Part shown: positions 9,235 to 18,563 of the stretch, one piece after another
How the letters are laid out: every line of letters starts with the position of its first letter
How positions within the stretch are numbered: position 1 is the stretch's first letter
Assembly: GCF_026659735.1 (NCBI RefSeq)
Contig: NZ_JANSKK010000005.1
Coordinates: 62,001 to 126,000 of the forward strand
Length of the DNA: 64,000 bases
Direction of reading: 5' to 3'
Source of the DNA: Staphylococcus pettenkoferi
GTDB lineage: Bacteria; Bacillota; Bacilli; Staphylococcales; Staphylococcaceae
The notes under the pieces: model-generated
Databases searched by the model: none
What the model was told of the DNA's origin: nothing
What the model saw: only the letters and a program-made list of their open reading frames with translations
Program-made: the position numbers and the translations under genes

Positions 9235-11064
9235 ATGAAATGGCTTAAACAGTTTCAATCACTTCATACTAAACTTGTCATCGTCTATGTCCTACTCATC
9301 ATTATTGGTATGCAAATCATCGGATTGTATTTTACCAATAGTTTGGAGAAAGAACAGACGCAAACATTTAAAAGTAATATTTCCCAATATGCGAAACAGA
9401 TTGAACTTGGCATAGAGAAAGTCTATCAAGAGGACAAATCGGTCAACAGTCAAAAGGAAGTTCAGAATCTATTAAATGAGTATGCGAACCGTCAAGAAAT
9501 CGAAGAAATTCGCTTTATCGATAAAGATCAAATCATTGTGGCGACGTCGAAGCAGTCTACCCGCAGTCTAATAAATCAAAAAGTGAATGACAATTCGATT
9601 CAAAAAGCACTATCTCTAGGTGAATCGAACAGCCATACAGTATTAAAAGACTACGGTAATGGTAAGCAACGTGTCTGGGTTTACAATCTACCTGTGAAGA
9701 CGAGCAAGGGTACGATTGGAAATATCTATATCGAATCAGACATTAATAACGTTTACGACCAACTTAACAATATCAATCAAATCTTTATCGTCGGTACGGC
9801 GATTTCACTCATCATCACGATTGTCCTCGGTTTCTTTATTGCGCGTACGATTACGAAACCGATTACGGATATGCGTAATCAAACGATCGAGATGTCTAAA
9901 GGTAATTATACGCAACGTGTGAAGATCTACGGTAATGACGAAATCGGCGAGCTTGCGCTAGCCTTTAATAATTTATCGAAACGTGTACAAGAAGCGCAGG
10001 CGAATACAGAAAGTGAGAAACGTCGACTGGACTCCGTTATCACTCACATGAGTGACGGTATTATTGCGACCGATCGTCGAGGCCGTGTGCGTATCGTCAA
10101 TGATATGGCGTTGAAGATGATGGGCATGATGAAAGATGATATTATCGGTCAGCATATGCTTAATATTTTAAAGCTAGAAGAAGATTTCTCACTCGATGAA
10201 ATCCAAGAGAATAACGATAGTTTCTTACTCGATATCAACGAAGCGGAAGGTATTATCGCTCGAATTAACTTTAGCCGTATCGTGCAAGAAACAGGCTTCG
10301 TGACAGGGTACATTGCCGTACTACACGATGTGACTGAACAACAACAAGTCGAACGTGAACGTCGTGAATTCGTCGCTAACGTGTCACACGAATTGCGTAC
10401 GCCATTAACCTCAATGAATAGTTATATTGAAGCACTTGAAGAAGGTGCTTGGAGAGACGAAGAGATTGCGCCAAGTTTCTTAAACGTGACGCGTGAAGAG
10501 ACAGAGCGAATGATTCGTCTCGTTAATGATTTACTACAGCTCTCACGTATGGATAACGAATCCGATCAAATTACGAAAGAGATTGTCGACTTTAACATGT
10601 TTATCAACAAGATTATTAATCGTCATGAGATGTCTGCGAAAGATACGACGTTCGTGCGTGAAATTCCGAATGAAACGATCTTCACCGAAATCGATCCAGA
10701 CAAGATGACGCAAGTGTTCGACAATGTCATTACCAATGCGATGAAATATTCTCGTGGCGATAAACGAGTTGAGTTTCACGTGAAACAGAATGCGGTTTAT
10801 CATCGTATGACAATCCGCATCAAAGATAACGGTATCGGTATTCCAATCAACAAAGTAGATAAGATCTTTGACCGCTTCTACCGTGTGGACAAAGCCCGTA
10901 CGCGTAAAATGGGTGGTACAGGTCTGGGTCTCGCAATCTCCAAAGAAATTGTGGAAGCACACAACGGACGCATTTGGGCTAACAGTGTCGAAGGCCAAGG
11001 TACGTCAGTCTTTATCACACTTCCATGTGAAGTCATAGAAGATGGTGATTGGGATGCGGAGTAA
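9235..11064 (+). CDS. walK: Essential sensor histidine kinase WalK (YycG)
   Basis: Membrane kinase partner of WalR. The 609 residues comprise TM1 (about 14-34), an extracellular Cache/PAS-type loop (about 35-180), TM2 (about 183-203), HAMP (about 204-256), a cytoplasmic PAS domain (about 260-370), HisKA with phospho-acceptor H385 in [15 protein letters not shown], and HATPase_c with NAMKYS (N box), DNGIGI (G1) and [10 protein letters not shown] (G2). All catalytic motifs are intact. The C-terminus overlaps walH by 23 bases. WalH and WalI are known to contact its membrane helices. Confidence 0.98.
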   Translation: MKWLKQFQSLHTKLVIVYVLLIIIGMQIIGLYFTNSLEKEQTQTFKSNISQYAKQIELGIEKVYQEDKSVNSQKEVQNLLNEYANRQEIEEIRFIDKDQIIVATSKQSTRSLINQKVNDNSIQKALSLGESNSHTVLKDYGNGKQRVWVYNLPVKTSKGTIGNIYIESDINNVYDQLNNINQIFIVGTAISLIITIVLGFFIARTITKPITDMRNQTIEMSKGNYTQRVKIYGNDEIGELALAFNNLSKRVQEAQANTESEKRRLDSVITHMSDGIIATDRRGRVRIVNDMALKMMGMMKDDIIGQHMLNILKLEEDFSLDEIQENNDSFLLDINEAEGIIARINFSRIVQETGFVTGYIAVLHDVTEQQQVERERREFVANVSHELRTPLTSMNSYIEALEEGAWRDEEIAPSFLNVTREETERMIRLVNDLLQLSRMDNESDQITKEIVDFNMFINKIINRHEMSAKDTTFVREIPNETIFTEIDPDKMTQVFDNVITNAMKYSRGDKRVEFHVKQNAVYHRMTIRIKDNGIGIPINKVDKIFDRFYRVDKARTRKMGGTGLGLAISKEIVEAHNGRIWANSVEGQGTSVFITLPCEVIEDGDWDAE

Positions 11065-12391
11065 AGAACATATCAAGACCGTCATTCTCGCCTTACTCGT
11101 ACTGATGAGTCTCGTTCTGACCTACATGACGTGGAAGTTCACGCCCGATTTAGAAACAGTCGATAAAGATACGAACAAAGAACATTCTTCCCAGTCGATA
11201 GGTAAAACTAACAACGTGGATATGAGCGAGGTAATTACGCCTTATCAAATCATCTATTCGAAGGCGGATCATCCAGAAGGCATGGTCGCGTCACGTCAGA
11301 ACGTGTCGACCGTGCTTGAGCCGATTAAGAATCAACACGTAACGCACTCCGATCAGATGCACAGCGACCACAATCTCATCATTCCAGATTTAACCGATGA
11401 GTTTCTCGTACTCGATTTTACCTATGATATGCCGCTTGCGACGTATCTCGGGGATGTGTTGAATATCAGTGCGAAAGTACCGAGCAACTTTAAGTTCAAT
11501 CGTTTATTGATTGATCAATCGCATGACGACAAGATTCAGCTTTATGCGATTAGTAAAAATCGCCACGATGTCGTTCGCATGACCTTGTCATCGAAAGCGA
11601 GCTCAGTAAATAAGACAGTTGCAGCCTTGAAGAAAGACATGGAACCTTATTCAGAGATGATTACGAATAAAGATACGATCGATAGTGCGACGCATATCTT
11701 TGCGCCGAAATCACCGAAACATTTGAAGTCATATCGTACAATTTACAATCATATTAGCGTGGATAAAATGAATTCCGTCCTCTTTGATGACTCCGTCGTC
11801 GTGCGCAGTGCGAAGAATGGAGCGACCACGTACAACAACAATACGGGCGTTGCTAACTATGATAATAAGACTGAGAAATATAAATATAATAACTTGTCTG
11901 AAGATAAGGCGACTTCGAAGAATATGCATGAAACGATTCCTGGTACGTTCGATTATATTAACGAGCACGGCGGTTTCACAGATGACTTCCGATTGTTCCA
12001 CACAGACAACAAGACAGGTCAACTGACTTATCAGATGTTCCTTAACGGACGTCCGACATTTAATACAGAAGACTTAAATACGATGAAAGTTTCTTGGAGC
12101 GAGGGTGGTATTTATAGCTACGCGCGTGCCTTACTGAAATCGAATGTGACGATTGATAGTGGTGAGAAAGAAGAGAAACTGCAAGGTGCAGAGAAAGTCC
12201 GTTCAGCTTTAGCCAATAACCCTAATATCGATTTTGAAAAGGTCAATAACATCACAATTGGTTACAAGCGTATCGATCAACCAGATAAGGACGATATCGA
12301 AGTGCAACGTAACAGTGAGTTCAAACCACATTGGTACATCGAATATGACGGCAAATGGTATGCCTATGACAATGATGGGGGGCTAGAATAA
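11042..12391 (+). CDS. walH: WalKR accessory protein WalH (YycH)
   Basis: Single-pass membrane protein with a large extracellular domain that, with WalI, modulates WalK. In B. subtilis it restrains the kinase, while in S. aureus it activates it. The 449 residues start with a short cytoplasmic tail, one membrane helix (about 11-30) and then an extracytoplasmic region to the end. Position inside walRKHI and the YycH-like C-terminal part ([14 protein letters not shown]) support the call. It ends one base before the walI start. Confidence 0.93.
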   Translation: MVIGMRSKEHIKTVILALLVLMSLVLTYMTWKFTPDLETVDKDTNKEHSSQSIGKTNNVDMSEVITPYQIIYSKADHPEGMVASRQNVSTVLEPIKNQHVTHSDQMHSDHNLIIPDLTDEFLVLDFTYDMPLATYLGDVLNISAKVPSNFKFNRLLIDQSHDDKIQLYAISKNRHDVVRMTLSSKASSVNKTVAALKKDMEPYSEMITNKDTIDSATHIFAPKSPKHLKSYRTIYNHISVDKMNSVLFDDSVVVRSAKNGATTYNNNTGVANYDNKTEKYKYNNLSEDKATSKNMHETIPGTFDYINEHGGFTDDFRLFHTDNKTGQLTYQMFLNGRPTFNTEDLNTMKVSWSEGGIYSYARALLKSNVTIDSGEKEEKLQGAEKVRSALANNPNIDFEKVNNITIGYKRIDQPDKDDIEVQRNSEFKPHWYIEYDGKWYAYDNDGGLE

Positions 12392-13171
12392 ATGAATTGG
12401 AAATATGCGAAGACATTATTTATCTTAGTATTTATTCTAGTGAACATCAGTCTCGTCGTCATTTACGTAGATAAAGTAAAGAAATCTCATATTCATGAGA
12501 GTAAAGAAGAGAATGAAGTTAACTTTAAACAAGAACAGATTAAACTGCCGAACGATATTCCCAATGTCGATGGCGTGAAGATGCAGCTATTGACCGCACG
12601 TTCTAATGATTTTACGCAAACGGCGAAAGGCAACTCTGACAAGCATGCAGAGGACGATGGCGCCCGAGTTAAAGTGGATGTCGATAAGCAGGTGCCTGTG
12701 AGTGCGGACAACTTCTCGGATCTCAAGGATTACGTGAATAAGAACGTTTATGATGGCAAGCATTATCAGCTTAGTGATATGGATAGTAAAAGTGCTACGT
12801 TTGAACAAACTTACGGCGGCTATCCGATTATGAATAATAAAAAAGCGCGTTTGACGTTCAACATTGATAATGATAAAGCAAAAAGTTATCAACAATCCGC
12901 GATGAAGACGATTGCACCTTCTAAAGGTGAGAACAATGATGCGAAACAAGTGATTAGTGCGAAGAAAGCACTTGAAGCATTGTACTTCAATCGTTATTTG
13001 AAGCGGAACGATGAAGTCACTCAGATTCGTCTAGGTTATTACACGGTGGTACGTGAGCCGAATGTGCAGGTTCTGCAAGCGAATTGGGAAGTGACAGTGA
13101 AACATAAAGATGAAACGAAGACGTATTATGTTGAGGCGATTTCCGATAATCCTAAGATTATTAAGGAATAG
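12392..13171 (+). CDS. walI: WalKR accessory protein WalI (YycI)
   Basis: A 259-residue protein with one N-terminal membrane helix (about 7-26) and an extracytoplasmic domain related to YycH, which forms a heterodimer with WalH and adjusts WalK activity. The start codon directly abuts the walH stop. A strong terminator follows. In S. aureus walJ comes next, but here a two-gene minus-strand module intervenes, so walJ is separated from the operon. Confidence 0.93.
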   Translation: MNWKYAKTLFILVFILVNISLVVIYVDKVKKSHIHESKEENEVNFKQEQIKLPNDIPNVDGVKMQLLTARSNDFTQTAKGNSDKHAEDDGARVKVDVDKQVPVSADNFSDLKDYVNKNVYDGKHYQLSDMDSKSATFEQTYGGYPIMNNKKARLTFNIDNDKAKSYQQSAMKTIAPSKGENNDAKQVISAKKALEALYFNRYLKRNDEVTQIRLGYYTVVREPNVQVLQANWEVTVKHKDETKTYYVEAISDNPKIIKE

Positions 13172-13197
13172 CTGAGGGTTAATGCGTCGACATGAGG

Positions 13198-13238
13198 AAA
13201 GCGTACACACTACGATACGGTGTGTACGCTTTTTTTTG
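13198..13238 (+). terminator. Terminator of the walRKHI operon
   Basis: A 12-base perfect stem (AAGCGTACACAC with GTGTGTACGCTT) is followed by eight T residues. Confidence 0.93.
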
Positions 13239-13404
13239 ATTGGAAGAAATGTAAAACTATTGTTTTCAAAACTTTAAAGAATTTTCGTTGCGACCGTGAT
13301 TCCTTAAGGTTATCGAATTATCTACGAAAATAGCTAAAATACTTTAATCAAAATGCCACGCTTGTCATCCTTCTTAGTTATATAGAAGAATGCGTGGTCT
13401 TCTT

Positions 13405-13448
13405 ATTCAAAATAACTAATCCCCAAGATAGCAAGGGTTATTTTGAAT
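13405..13448. terminator. Hairpin between walI and the convergent membrane module
   Basis: A 12-base perfect inverted repeat (ATTCAAAATAAC with GTTATTTTGAAT) and a second hairpin at 13356-13397 (CCACGC with GCGTGG, TTCTT nearby) lie between convergent genes. Neither has a long T tract, so termination is inferred. The remainder of 13239-13489 shows nothing else. Confidence 0.45.
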
Positions 13449-13489
13449 TCATCTGCTGTGAATTGTTAACGCATTTTACTCGCAATGAA

Positions 13490-13942
13490 TTAAACAATGC
13501 CTTGTAGGCGTAGGACGATTTCTGCAACGACAGCTGAGCCTACATACGTACTAATCAAGACCACCATACCTACGATAATCGTTCTCCAGCCAAGTTTAAG
13601 GAAAGCTAACCAAGAGTTACCGATAGAGATTCCGGCATAAGCAACGACGGGTGTAGCGAGTGCCATCAAATCAACTTGTTTCGTCCAATGTGCGATGTGA
13701 GCAGCACCTGGCACACCAGGAATCGTTAAGATCAATCCAACCACCCCGATGTAGGCGATACTTGGAATATTCAAAGGGATAAGACGCCCTAACAACATGC
13801 CTATAAACGCGATAGCCATGAGCGCGACGATCCCTGGCAGAGCTTTAAATGGTCCATGATGGTAACCGAACCAGTTGTTGATGAGTGAAATTAATCCTAC
13901 GACGACGAGTGTCATACTCCAATTCTTAATTTGAGAAGTCAT
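13490..13942 (-). CDS. Uncharacterised polytopic membrane protein paired with DUF3100 protein
   Basis: A 150-residue integral membrane protein with about five hydrophobic segments and few charged residues. I recognise no specific family, though glycine-rich helices such as YIGVVGLILTIPGVPG suggest a transporter subunit. Its start lies 17 bases inside the 3' end of the DUF3100 gene, so the two are translationally coupled and probably form one two-part transporter. The pair interrupts the usual walI-walJ adjacency. Confidence 0.65.
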   Translation of the reverse strand: MTSQIKNWSMTLVVVGLISLINNWFGYHHGPFKALPGIVALMAIAFIGMLLGRLIPLNIPSIAYIGVVGLILTIPGVPGAAHIAHWTKQVDLMALATPVVAYAGISIGNSWLAFLKLGWRTIIVGMVVLISTYVGSAVVAEIVLRLQGIV

Positions 13943-14750
13943 TATCCCACCCCTTTACTTGAGAGAATTTCCCTTTCAATTTCGTTACGAGTGCATAGTA
14001 TTTTTCAGTTAATGGTAAAGCAAAGACGATTGCCATGTATAATCCTGTCACAGACGTCAGCAAGTTACTTGTACCAGAGAACGCCGCGAGGGTACTCGCT
14101 TGATTTGGAAAGGCTTCAACCAATGGCCCTAGAGCTGCAGTAGTCATCACGCCACTTCCTACGCCAGTAGCCATAGCAAATGACAGTGGATGAAGCGGCA
14201 AGATTGAGATGAGCACGCTAGAGAAGACACTAAAGAAGATTGCCCCAAATATCGTGCCAAAGATATACATAGACATCACACCTTGCCACTCGGGTGAGTT
14301 CGTCTTGTATCTTTCTGTGATGAGTGCGAGATTGACTTCGCGACCGATAGAATGAGTCATTCCAATTGTTTCACGTTTCAAGCCAAGCATGATTGCGATA
14401 GGCAGTGAAATGAGTATTGTCGCTAGGTTACCAAGTTCTTGCAGAATCAGTGCTGGTCCAGCAGCGATAATCTTAGGTAGTGCGGGCCCAGCTTCCACAC
14501 CAAACTTTGCGATGAGTAGCGCGACGGCGATAAATACCATTGGTTCTGAATGTTTCGCCTGTTTCTTCTTCACGAGAGGTGTAAAATACGCGATGAGACC
14601 TAGGATAACCGCGTAGACGACGGGCATTAATAAGAGGGACGTGGGTCCTAAATTAAATTTGTGCGTTCCGATCGCTTCTGAAATGAGTACAACGATGAAA
14701 GTTAATGTATGAAGTCTCCAATCTTTCCATAGTTGTGCTTGTTTATTCAT
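13926..14750 (-). CDS. DUF3100-type membrane protein
   Basis: A 274-residue polytopic membrane protein with about eight hydrophobic segments. The opening (WRLHTLTFIVVLISEAIG, then FNLGPTSLLLMP) resembles DUF3100 proteins, putative transporters of unknown substrate. The segment GVGSGVMTTAALGPL is glycine-rich, as in transport pores. GGGGGACG precedes the ATG. It is the first gene of a two-gene minus-strand operon with the 150-residue protein. The family match is from memory of sequence character and is not certain. Confidence 0.65.
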   Translation of the reverse strand: MNKQAQLWKDWRLHTLTFIVVLISEAIGTHKFNLGPTSLLLMPVVYAVILGLIAYFTPLVKKKQAKHSEPMVFIAVALLIAKFGVEAGPALPKIIAAGPALILQELGNLATILISLPIAIMLGLKRETIGMTHSIGREVNLALITERYKTNSPEWQGVMSMYIFGTIFGAIFFSVFSSVLISILPLHPLSFAMATGVGSGVMTTAALGPLVEAFPNQASTLAAFSGTSNLLTSVTGLYMAIVFALPLTEKYYALVTKLKGKFSQVKGWDNDFSN

Positions 14751-15165
14751 AAAAACGTCCCCCTTTATGATTATTTATCTAAAAAGTAAGAATTTTTAAA
14801 AATATAATGACTCTAGTCTAACGATAATTCATGAAAAAGAAAAGGGGATTGTGAGAAAAAGTTTGAAAATTGATATTTAAAAAGAAAAATAGAGGTTTCC
14901 AAGAAACAGGTTGATTGCTCAAGCAGTTTTTAAACTGATATAGTATAATGTGATTGTTAATTAAAAAACGGACGTAAATGAAGCAATAGTTAGCTTTAAA
15001 GAACAAAAGCAGAACTTACTATTAATAAGGCTTTAACCGCAGACTACACAAAGGGTTAAGGCATTTTTAAAATAGAAAGGTTAGACTGCCGTATCACTGC
15101 AGGTAGTATGCCCGCAGTATAAATTTCAAAAATTGATGTAGGTAGATTTAGGAATATGAGAAAGG
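14751..15165. other. Intergenic region upstream of walJ
   Basis: A divergent intergenic stretch of about 415 bases. A TATAAT lies at 14944-14949 without a good -35. Near 15101 the words GGTAGTATGCCCGC recur with one change after walJ (about 16088). No gene is supported. Confidence 0.4.
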
Positions 15166-15966
15166 GTGAATCGCTTGATACGAATGAGTGTCTTAGCGAG
15201 TGGTAGTACTGGAAATGCCACTTATGTCGAAAGTGATAAAGGAAGTTTGTTAGTCGATGCAGGATTAACTGGCAAGAAGATGGAAGGACTTTTCGGTCAG
15301 ATTGATAAAGAGATTAAGAACGTCAACGGGATTCTTGTTACACACGAACACGCAGACCACATTAAAGGTTTAGGTGTATTGGCCCGTAAATACGGCTTAC
15401 CCATTTATGCGAATGAGAAGACGTGGTCAGCGATTGAGAAGAAAGATAGTCGCATCCCAATGGATCAGAAATTCATTTTTAACCCTTATGAGACGAAATC
15501 TATTGCAGGATTTGATATTGAATCTTTCAATGTGTCCCATGATGCGATTGATCCACAATTCTACGTGTTCCATAATAACGGTAAGAAATTTACGATTCTC
15601 ACTGACACCGGTTACGTTTCAGACCGCATGAAAGGAATCATTAAAGGTAGTGACGCCTTTATGTTCGAAAGCAATCACGATGTGGATATGTTGCGCATGT
15701 GCCGCTATCCATGGAAGACGAAACAACGTATCTTGAGTGATATGGGTCACGTTTCGAATGAAGACGCGGGTCTCGCAATGACAGACGTGATTACAGATAA
15801 CACGAAACGTATTTATCTTTCACACTTATCTCAAGACAATAATATGAAAGATTTGGCACGTATGAGTGTTGGTCAAGTGTTGAAAGAGCACGATATTGAT
15901 TCAGATAACGAAGTGAAGCTTTGTGATACAGATAAAGCGGAAGCGACGCCGATTTATACAATATAA
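15166..15966 (+). CDS. walJ: Metallo-beta-lactamase-fold hydrolase WalJ (YycJ)
   Basis: Member of the metallo-beta-lactamase nuclease superfamily. YycJ proteins are exonucleases linked to DNA repair. The zinc-binding signature THEHADH gives H60, H62, D64 and H65, with further metal ligands in [18 protein letters not shown] and YLSHLSQDN. Length (266 residues) matches. The start is uncertain: GTG at 15166 gives [14 protein letters not shown] as in relatives, while AAAGGGTG is better spaced for TTG at 15175. It is normally the fifth gene of the wal operon. Here it has lost that linkage and probably has its own promoter. Confidence 0.93.
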   Translation: MNRLIRMSVLASGSTGNATYVESDKGSLLVDAGLTGKKMEGLFGQIDKEIKNVNGILVTHEHADHIKGLGVLARKYGLPIYANEKTWSAIEKKDSRIPMDQKFIFNPYETKSIAGFDIESFNVSHDAIDPQFYVFHNNGKKFTILTDTGYVSDRMKGIIKGSDAFMFESNHDVDMLRMCRYPWKTKQRILSDMGHVSNEDAGLAMTDVITDNTKRIYLSHLSQDNNMKDLARMSVGQVLKEHDIDSDNEVKLCDTDKAEATPIYTI

Positions 15967-15977
15967 TTGACGGAGGG

Positions 15978-16008
15978 CACGTCCTTAGTGGTAAGGGCGT
16001 GTTTTTTT
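15978..16008 (+). terminator. Terminator after walJ
   Basis: Stem CACGTCCTTA with TAAGGGCGTG (one G-U pair), loop GTGG and seven T residues. Confidence 0.9.
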
Positions 16009-16229
16009 ATGCACTTAGAGGATAAAAATGGTTCAGTTTATTAAGAATTTTAGAGGTTTAATTTAAACTTTTAACTTTAAGACGGTAGGTAGTATGACCG
16101 CTTTGCATACGTGAAAACGTTATTGTATAAAGATAATATGACGGTGAAATGAGATATAACAAGGTTTCAACCTTAATAATGTAAAAATAACGTTAATCTT
16201 GTGAATAAAAATGTAAGAGAGACGGCAAG

Positions 16230-16455
16230 TTATCCACTGAATTGTGCAGAGTTATCCAGAGTTGTGAACAATTCACAGTCACATACCCACATTATTCACA
16301 TACTTATCCACAAATCCACAGTTTTAGACTTTATTTTTGTGTATAACTCGTAAATTTTGTAAAATTCATGATGTATAATGGAGATAACTAAGAGGGAATA
16401 CTGTGAACAAGTGAATAACTTGTGGATAACTAGGATAACTCAAGTATTATCAACA
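16230..16455. promoter_or_regulatory. Cluster of DnaA boxes upstream of rlmH
   Basis: Within 226 bases I count two perfect TTATCCACA boxes (16304-16312 plus, 16421-16429 minus) and TTATTCACA (16292-16300), TTATACACA (16338-16346 minus), TTGTTCACA (16263-16271 and 16402-16410, minus). One-mismatch boxes are at 16230-16238, 16252-16260, 16410-16418 (minus) and 16447-16455. Both orientations are used. A TATAAT at 16374-16379 lies inside, so the cluster overlaps the rlmH promoter region. It could titrate DnaA or let DnaA regulate rlmH. No AT-rich unwinding element typical of oriC is evident. Confidence 0.75.
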
Positions 16456-16473
16456 TGTGTAGGAGGTCAAATT

Positions 16474-16953
16474 GTGAAAATTACTATACTCGCAGTGGGA
16501 AAGCTGAAAGAAAAATACTGGAAACAAGCAATTGCAGAATATGAAAAACGGTTAGGTAGTTATACGAAGATAGATATCGTGGAGGTACCTGACGAAAAAG
16601 CGCCTGAGAACTTAAGTGACAAAGAAGTCGAACAAGTGAAAGCGAAAGAAGGAGAGCGCCTCCTTAATAAGATTAAACCCCAATCCACAGTCATTACTTT
16701 AGAAATTGAAGGAAAAATGCTGACATCAGAGGGACTTGCGAAAGAACTCGATCGACGCATGACACAAGGCCAAAGTGACTTTACTTTCGTTATCGGGGGA
16801 TCTAATGGCTTGCATCAGGACGTCTTAAAACGCAGTGATTACGCACTCTCCTTTAGCAAGATGACCTTTCCACATCAAATGATGCGGGTCGTGTTAATTG
16901 AGCAAGTTTATCGCGCATTCAAAATTATGCGTGGAGAGAGTTATCATAAGTGA
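16474..16953 (+). CDS. rlmH: 23S rRNA pseudouridine-1915 N3-methyltransferase RlmH (OrfX)
   Basis: SPOUT-class methyltransferase that modifies m3-pseudouridine 1915 of 23S rRNA. The GTG at 16474 is chosen because AGGAGG lies seven bases upstream and the product (159 residues) starts [16 protein letters not shown], exactly the family length. The knotted SAM site is visible as FVIGGSNG and [23 protein letters not shown]. The last codons (SYHK) form the staphylococcal chromosome cassette attachment site. Sequence looks intact, so any past insertion has restored the coding end. Confidence 0.98.
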   Translation: MKITILAVGKLKEKYWKQAIAEYEKRLGSYTKIDIVEVPDEKAPENLSDKEVEQVKAKEGERLLNKIKPQSTVITLEIEGKMLTSEGLAKELDRRMTQGQSDFTFVIGGSNGLHQDVLKRSDYALSFSKMTFPHQMMRVVLIEQVYRAFKIMRGESYHK

Positions 16954-16956
16954 TGC
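16936..16956 (+). other. SCC-type attachment site (attB-like) at the rlmH 3' end
   Basis: GAGAGTTATCATAAGTGATGC matches the cassette core (TATCATAARTGATGC) recognised by Ccr recombinases, in its standard place over the rlmH stop codon. I found no second copy in direct orientation elsewhere in the window and no ccr genes. Confidence 0.8.
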
Positions 16957-17062
16957 TAGAAACTATTCATCTTGTAAGAAAGTACTTAGGTTTTTTATGT
17001 GTATAAGATGTCGATAATTTAAAAGAGACTACTGTATATTATTAGCATTAGGAGGCGATAAT

Positions 17063-17221
17063 ATGATTACAATTGATTCAAAAGTTAACAAACAAATTGC
17101 TAAAAATCTTTCACTTGAAGGTATGGATTTAACAAAGGAACAACAGAAACAAATTCTTGATGTTATTAATAATAAGAAGGAGATTACGAATGAAATCATT
17201 CGTAAAATTGCATATAAATAA
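17063..17221 (+). CDS. VbhA-like antitoxin
   Basis: A 52-residue protein preceded by a strong AGGAGG (17049-17054 region) and good spacing. The sequence has the antitoxin VbhA look: NLSLEGMDLT near the middle followed by a short helix and ITNEIIRKIAYK at the end. VbhA-type antitoxins inhibit Fic AMP-transferases encoded immediately downstream. Here the downstream frame starts in a TAATG overlap but stops after 28 codons, so the antitoxin is an orphan. It lies directly after the rlmH att site, where cassette cargo is found. Confidence 0.6.
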   Translation: MITIDSKVNKQIAKNLSLEGMDLTKEQQKQILDVINNKKEITNEIIRKIAYK

Positions 17222-17307
17222 TGAAATATAAAGCAGCTTTTCAAGACGACTTTCTTTTAAATTCGAATTTGCTTGATGCTGAAATAATGGATGAGTTAGT
17301 GGGCTAA
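17221..17307 (+). pseudogene. Fic-type toxin N-terminal stub
   Basis: A 28-codon frame whose ATG overlaps the antitoxin stop. It begins MKYKAAFQDD and contains LNSNLLDAEIMDELVG before a stop, resembling the opening of Fic/DOC proteins but lacking the whole catalytic domain (no HPFxxGNGR). I infer a decayed toxin gene. A very long palindrome follows at once and may mark the deletion point. Confidence 0.4.
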
Positions 17308-17323
17308 CCTCATTTAGTGGGAA

Positions 17324-17386
17324 CTTAATAAAAACACTTTCGCTGAATTCAATATAAAATGAAACCAACGGAAGTGTTTTATTAAG
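17324..17386. terminator. Long palindromic terminator between convergent units
   Basis: TTAATAAAAACACTTTCG pairs with CGGAAGTGTTTTATTAAG around a 26-base loop, with T or A runs on both sides. It is suitable as a bidirectional terminator for the antitoxin remnant and the minus-strand oxidoreductase. Confidence 0.6.
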
Positions 17387-17433
17387 TACTTTGAAAGCAA
17401 TTTGTAATAAAATGGTTATTAAATTAGGCTAAG

Positions 17434-18447
17434 TTATTTATTAAAATCAATTACAATTTTGCCGAATGCACCTTTAGCTTGATGTTCGTAAGCTTCTTTA
17501 GCTTGATCAAATGAATATACTGTATCAATAACCGGATCTATATTTATTTGATTTAAAGCCTTAGTGAAATCTTCAAATGCTCTATGGTGGCCTACATTAA
17601 TACCTTGTATTTTAGCTTGTTTAGAAAGTAGTGAGAATAAATTAACATTTGCTTCCATATCTTCAAGGAAACCAATGACATATATATGACCTTGAAAAGC
17701 TAAAGCTTCTATAGATTTAGCAATGCTTGAGCCACCAATGACTTCAATTACATGTTCTACACCTTTGCCATGCGTTAATTTTTGTACTTCATTTTCCCAA
17801 TCTGGATGTTCTTTATAGTTAATAAAATGAGAAGCTCCAAGTTCTTTAGCTTTTTCTAACTTTTTGTCACTACTACTTGTAACAATGACTTCTACCCCTA
17901 ATGCAGAGGCAATTTGTATTGCAAATATAGAGACGCCACCTGTTCCTTGTACAAGCACTTTGTCGCCCGCTTTAATATTTCCATATTCAACCAATGAGAA
18001 CCAATTTACAAATGCTGCTACTGGTAAAGTTGATGATTGATTATCTGTAAGCGTTTCAGGAGAAAATACAGCTGCATTTTCATTTAATACCATGTATTCT
18101 GAAAGACCTCCATTAACCGTCGCACCTAAGGCATGTGAAGGTTCATCTCCTGTAGGTTGTCCTTCAAGCCATGTCGTAAACATATGAGAAGTGACGCGAT
18201 CACCTTTTTTAAATTTAGTAACATTAGAGCCTATTTCTATAACTTCTCCAGAAGCATCTGAAACTGGTATGAAAGGAAAGTTCAATAATTCAGGCGTATA
18301 AATGCCCTCGACAATAGCGATATCTCTATAATTGAGTGATGCAGAATTAACTTTTATTAAAATTTGATCCTCTTTAATTTCTGGTTTTTCTATTTCAACT
18401 TGTTTAAGATTATCTAAACCAAAGTTCTCTAATTGCCAAGCTTTCAT
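17434..18447 (-). CDS. NAD(P)-dependent medium-chain dehydrogenase/quinone oxidoreductase-like
   Basis: A 337-residue MDR-superfamily enzyme. The N-terminal GroES-like domain contains PVSDASGEVIEIGSNV and GDRV. The Rossmann domain carries the nucleotide motif GTGGVSIFAIQIA (about 168-180). Cysteine zinc ligands of classical alcohol dehydrogenases are absent, which favours a zinc-free quinone-reductase or enoyl-reductase type. AAAGGAG precedes the ATG. Upstream lie an ArsR-family gene and a copy of the same ATCGTT-N4-AACGAT operator found before that regulator, so it is likely induced when the regulator releases DNA. Substrate unknown. Confidence 0.85.
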   Translation of the reverse strand: MKAWQLENFGLDNLKQVEIEKPEIKEDQILIKVNSASLNYRDIAIVEGIYTPELLNFPFIPVSDASGEVIEIGSNVTKFKKGDRVTSHMFTTWLEGQPTGDEPSHALGATVNGGLSEYMVLNENAAVFSPETLTDNQSSTLPVAAFVNWFSLVEYGNIKAGDKVLVQGTGGVSIFAIQIASALGVEVIVTSSSDKKLEKAKELGASHFINYKEHPDWENEVQKLTHGKGVEHVIEVIGGSSIAKSIEALAFQGHIYVIGFLEDMEANVNLFSLLSKQAKIQGINVGHHRAFEDFTKALNQINIDPVIDTVYSFDQAKEAYEHQAKGAFGKIVIDFNK

Positions 18448-18492
18448 TTTAAAGACTCCTTTTATTTAGATTATGGAAAAACATTTCGTCAT

Positions 18493-18508
18493 ATCGTTAA
18501 ACAACGAT
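18493..18508. promoter_or_regulatory. ArsR-type operator before the oxidoreductase
   Basis: ATCGTT-AAAC-AACGAT is identical in half-sites and spacing to the operator before the regulator gene. On the minus strand it directly precedes a TATGAC that could be a -10. Confidence 0.6.
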
Positions 18509-18524
18509 GTGTTTGAGTAAAAAT

Positions 18525-18563
18525 AAAAAGAACTACAAAAGCAGTAATTATAGTTCTTTTTTT
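18525..18563 (-). terminator. Terminator of the ArsR-family gene
   Basis: AAAGAACTA (minus strand) overlaps the stop codon and pairs with TAGTTCTTT, followed by T residues. T-runs flank both sides, so it could be bidirectional. It separates the regulator from the oxidoreductase, which then needs its own promoter. Confidence 0.65.

Noticed and set aside
10543-10998. 151-residue minus-strand ORF inside walK
   Set aside because: It is a shadow of the strongly conserved kinase frame without a ribosome site.
16230-16455. A second replication origin
   Set aside because: DnaA boxes are abundant, but no AT-rich unwinding element or trio-like run follows, and the cluster overlaps a normal gene promoter.
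16378-16473. 32-residue N-terminal extension of RlmH
   Set aside because: It contains DnaA boxes, lacks a ribosome site, and the GTG at 16474 with AGGAGG gives the exact family length.
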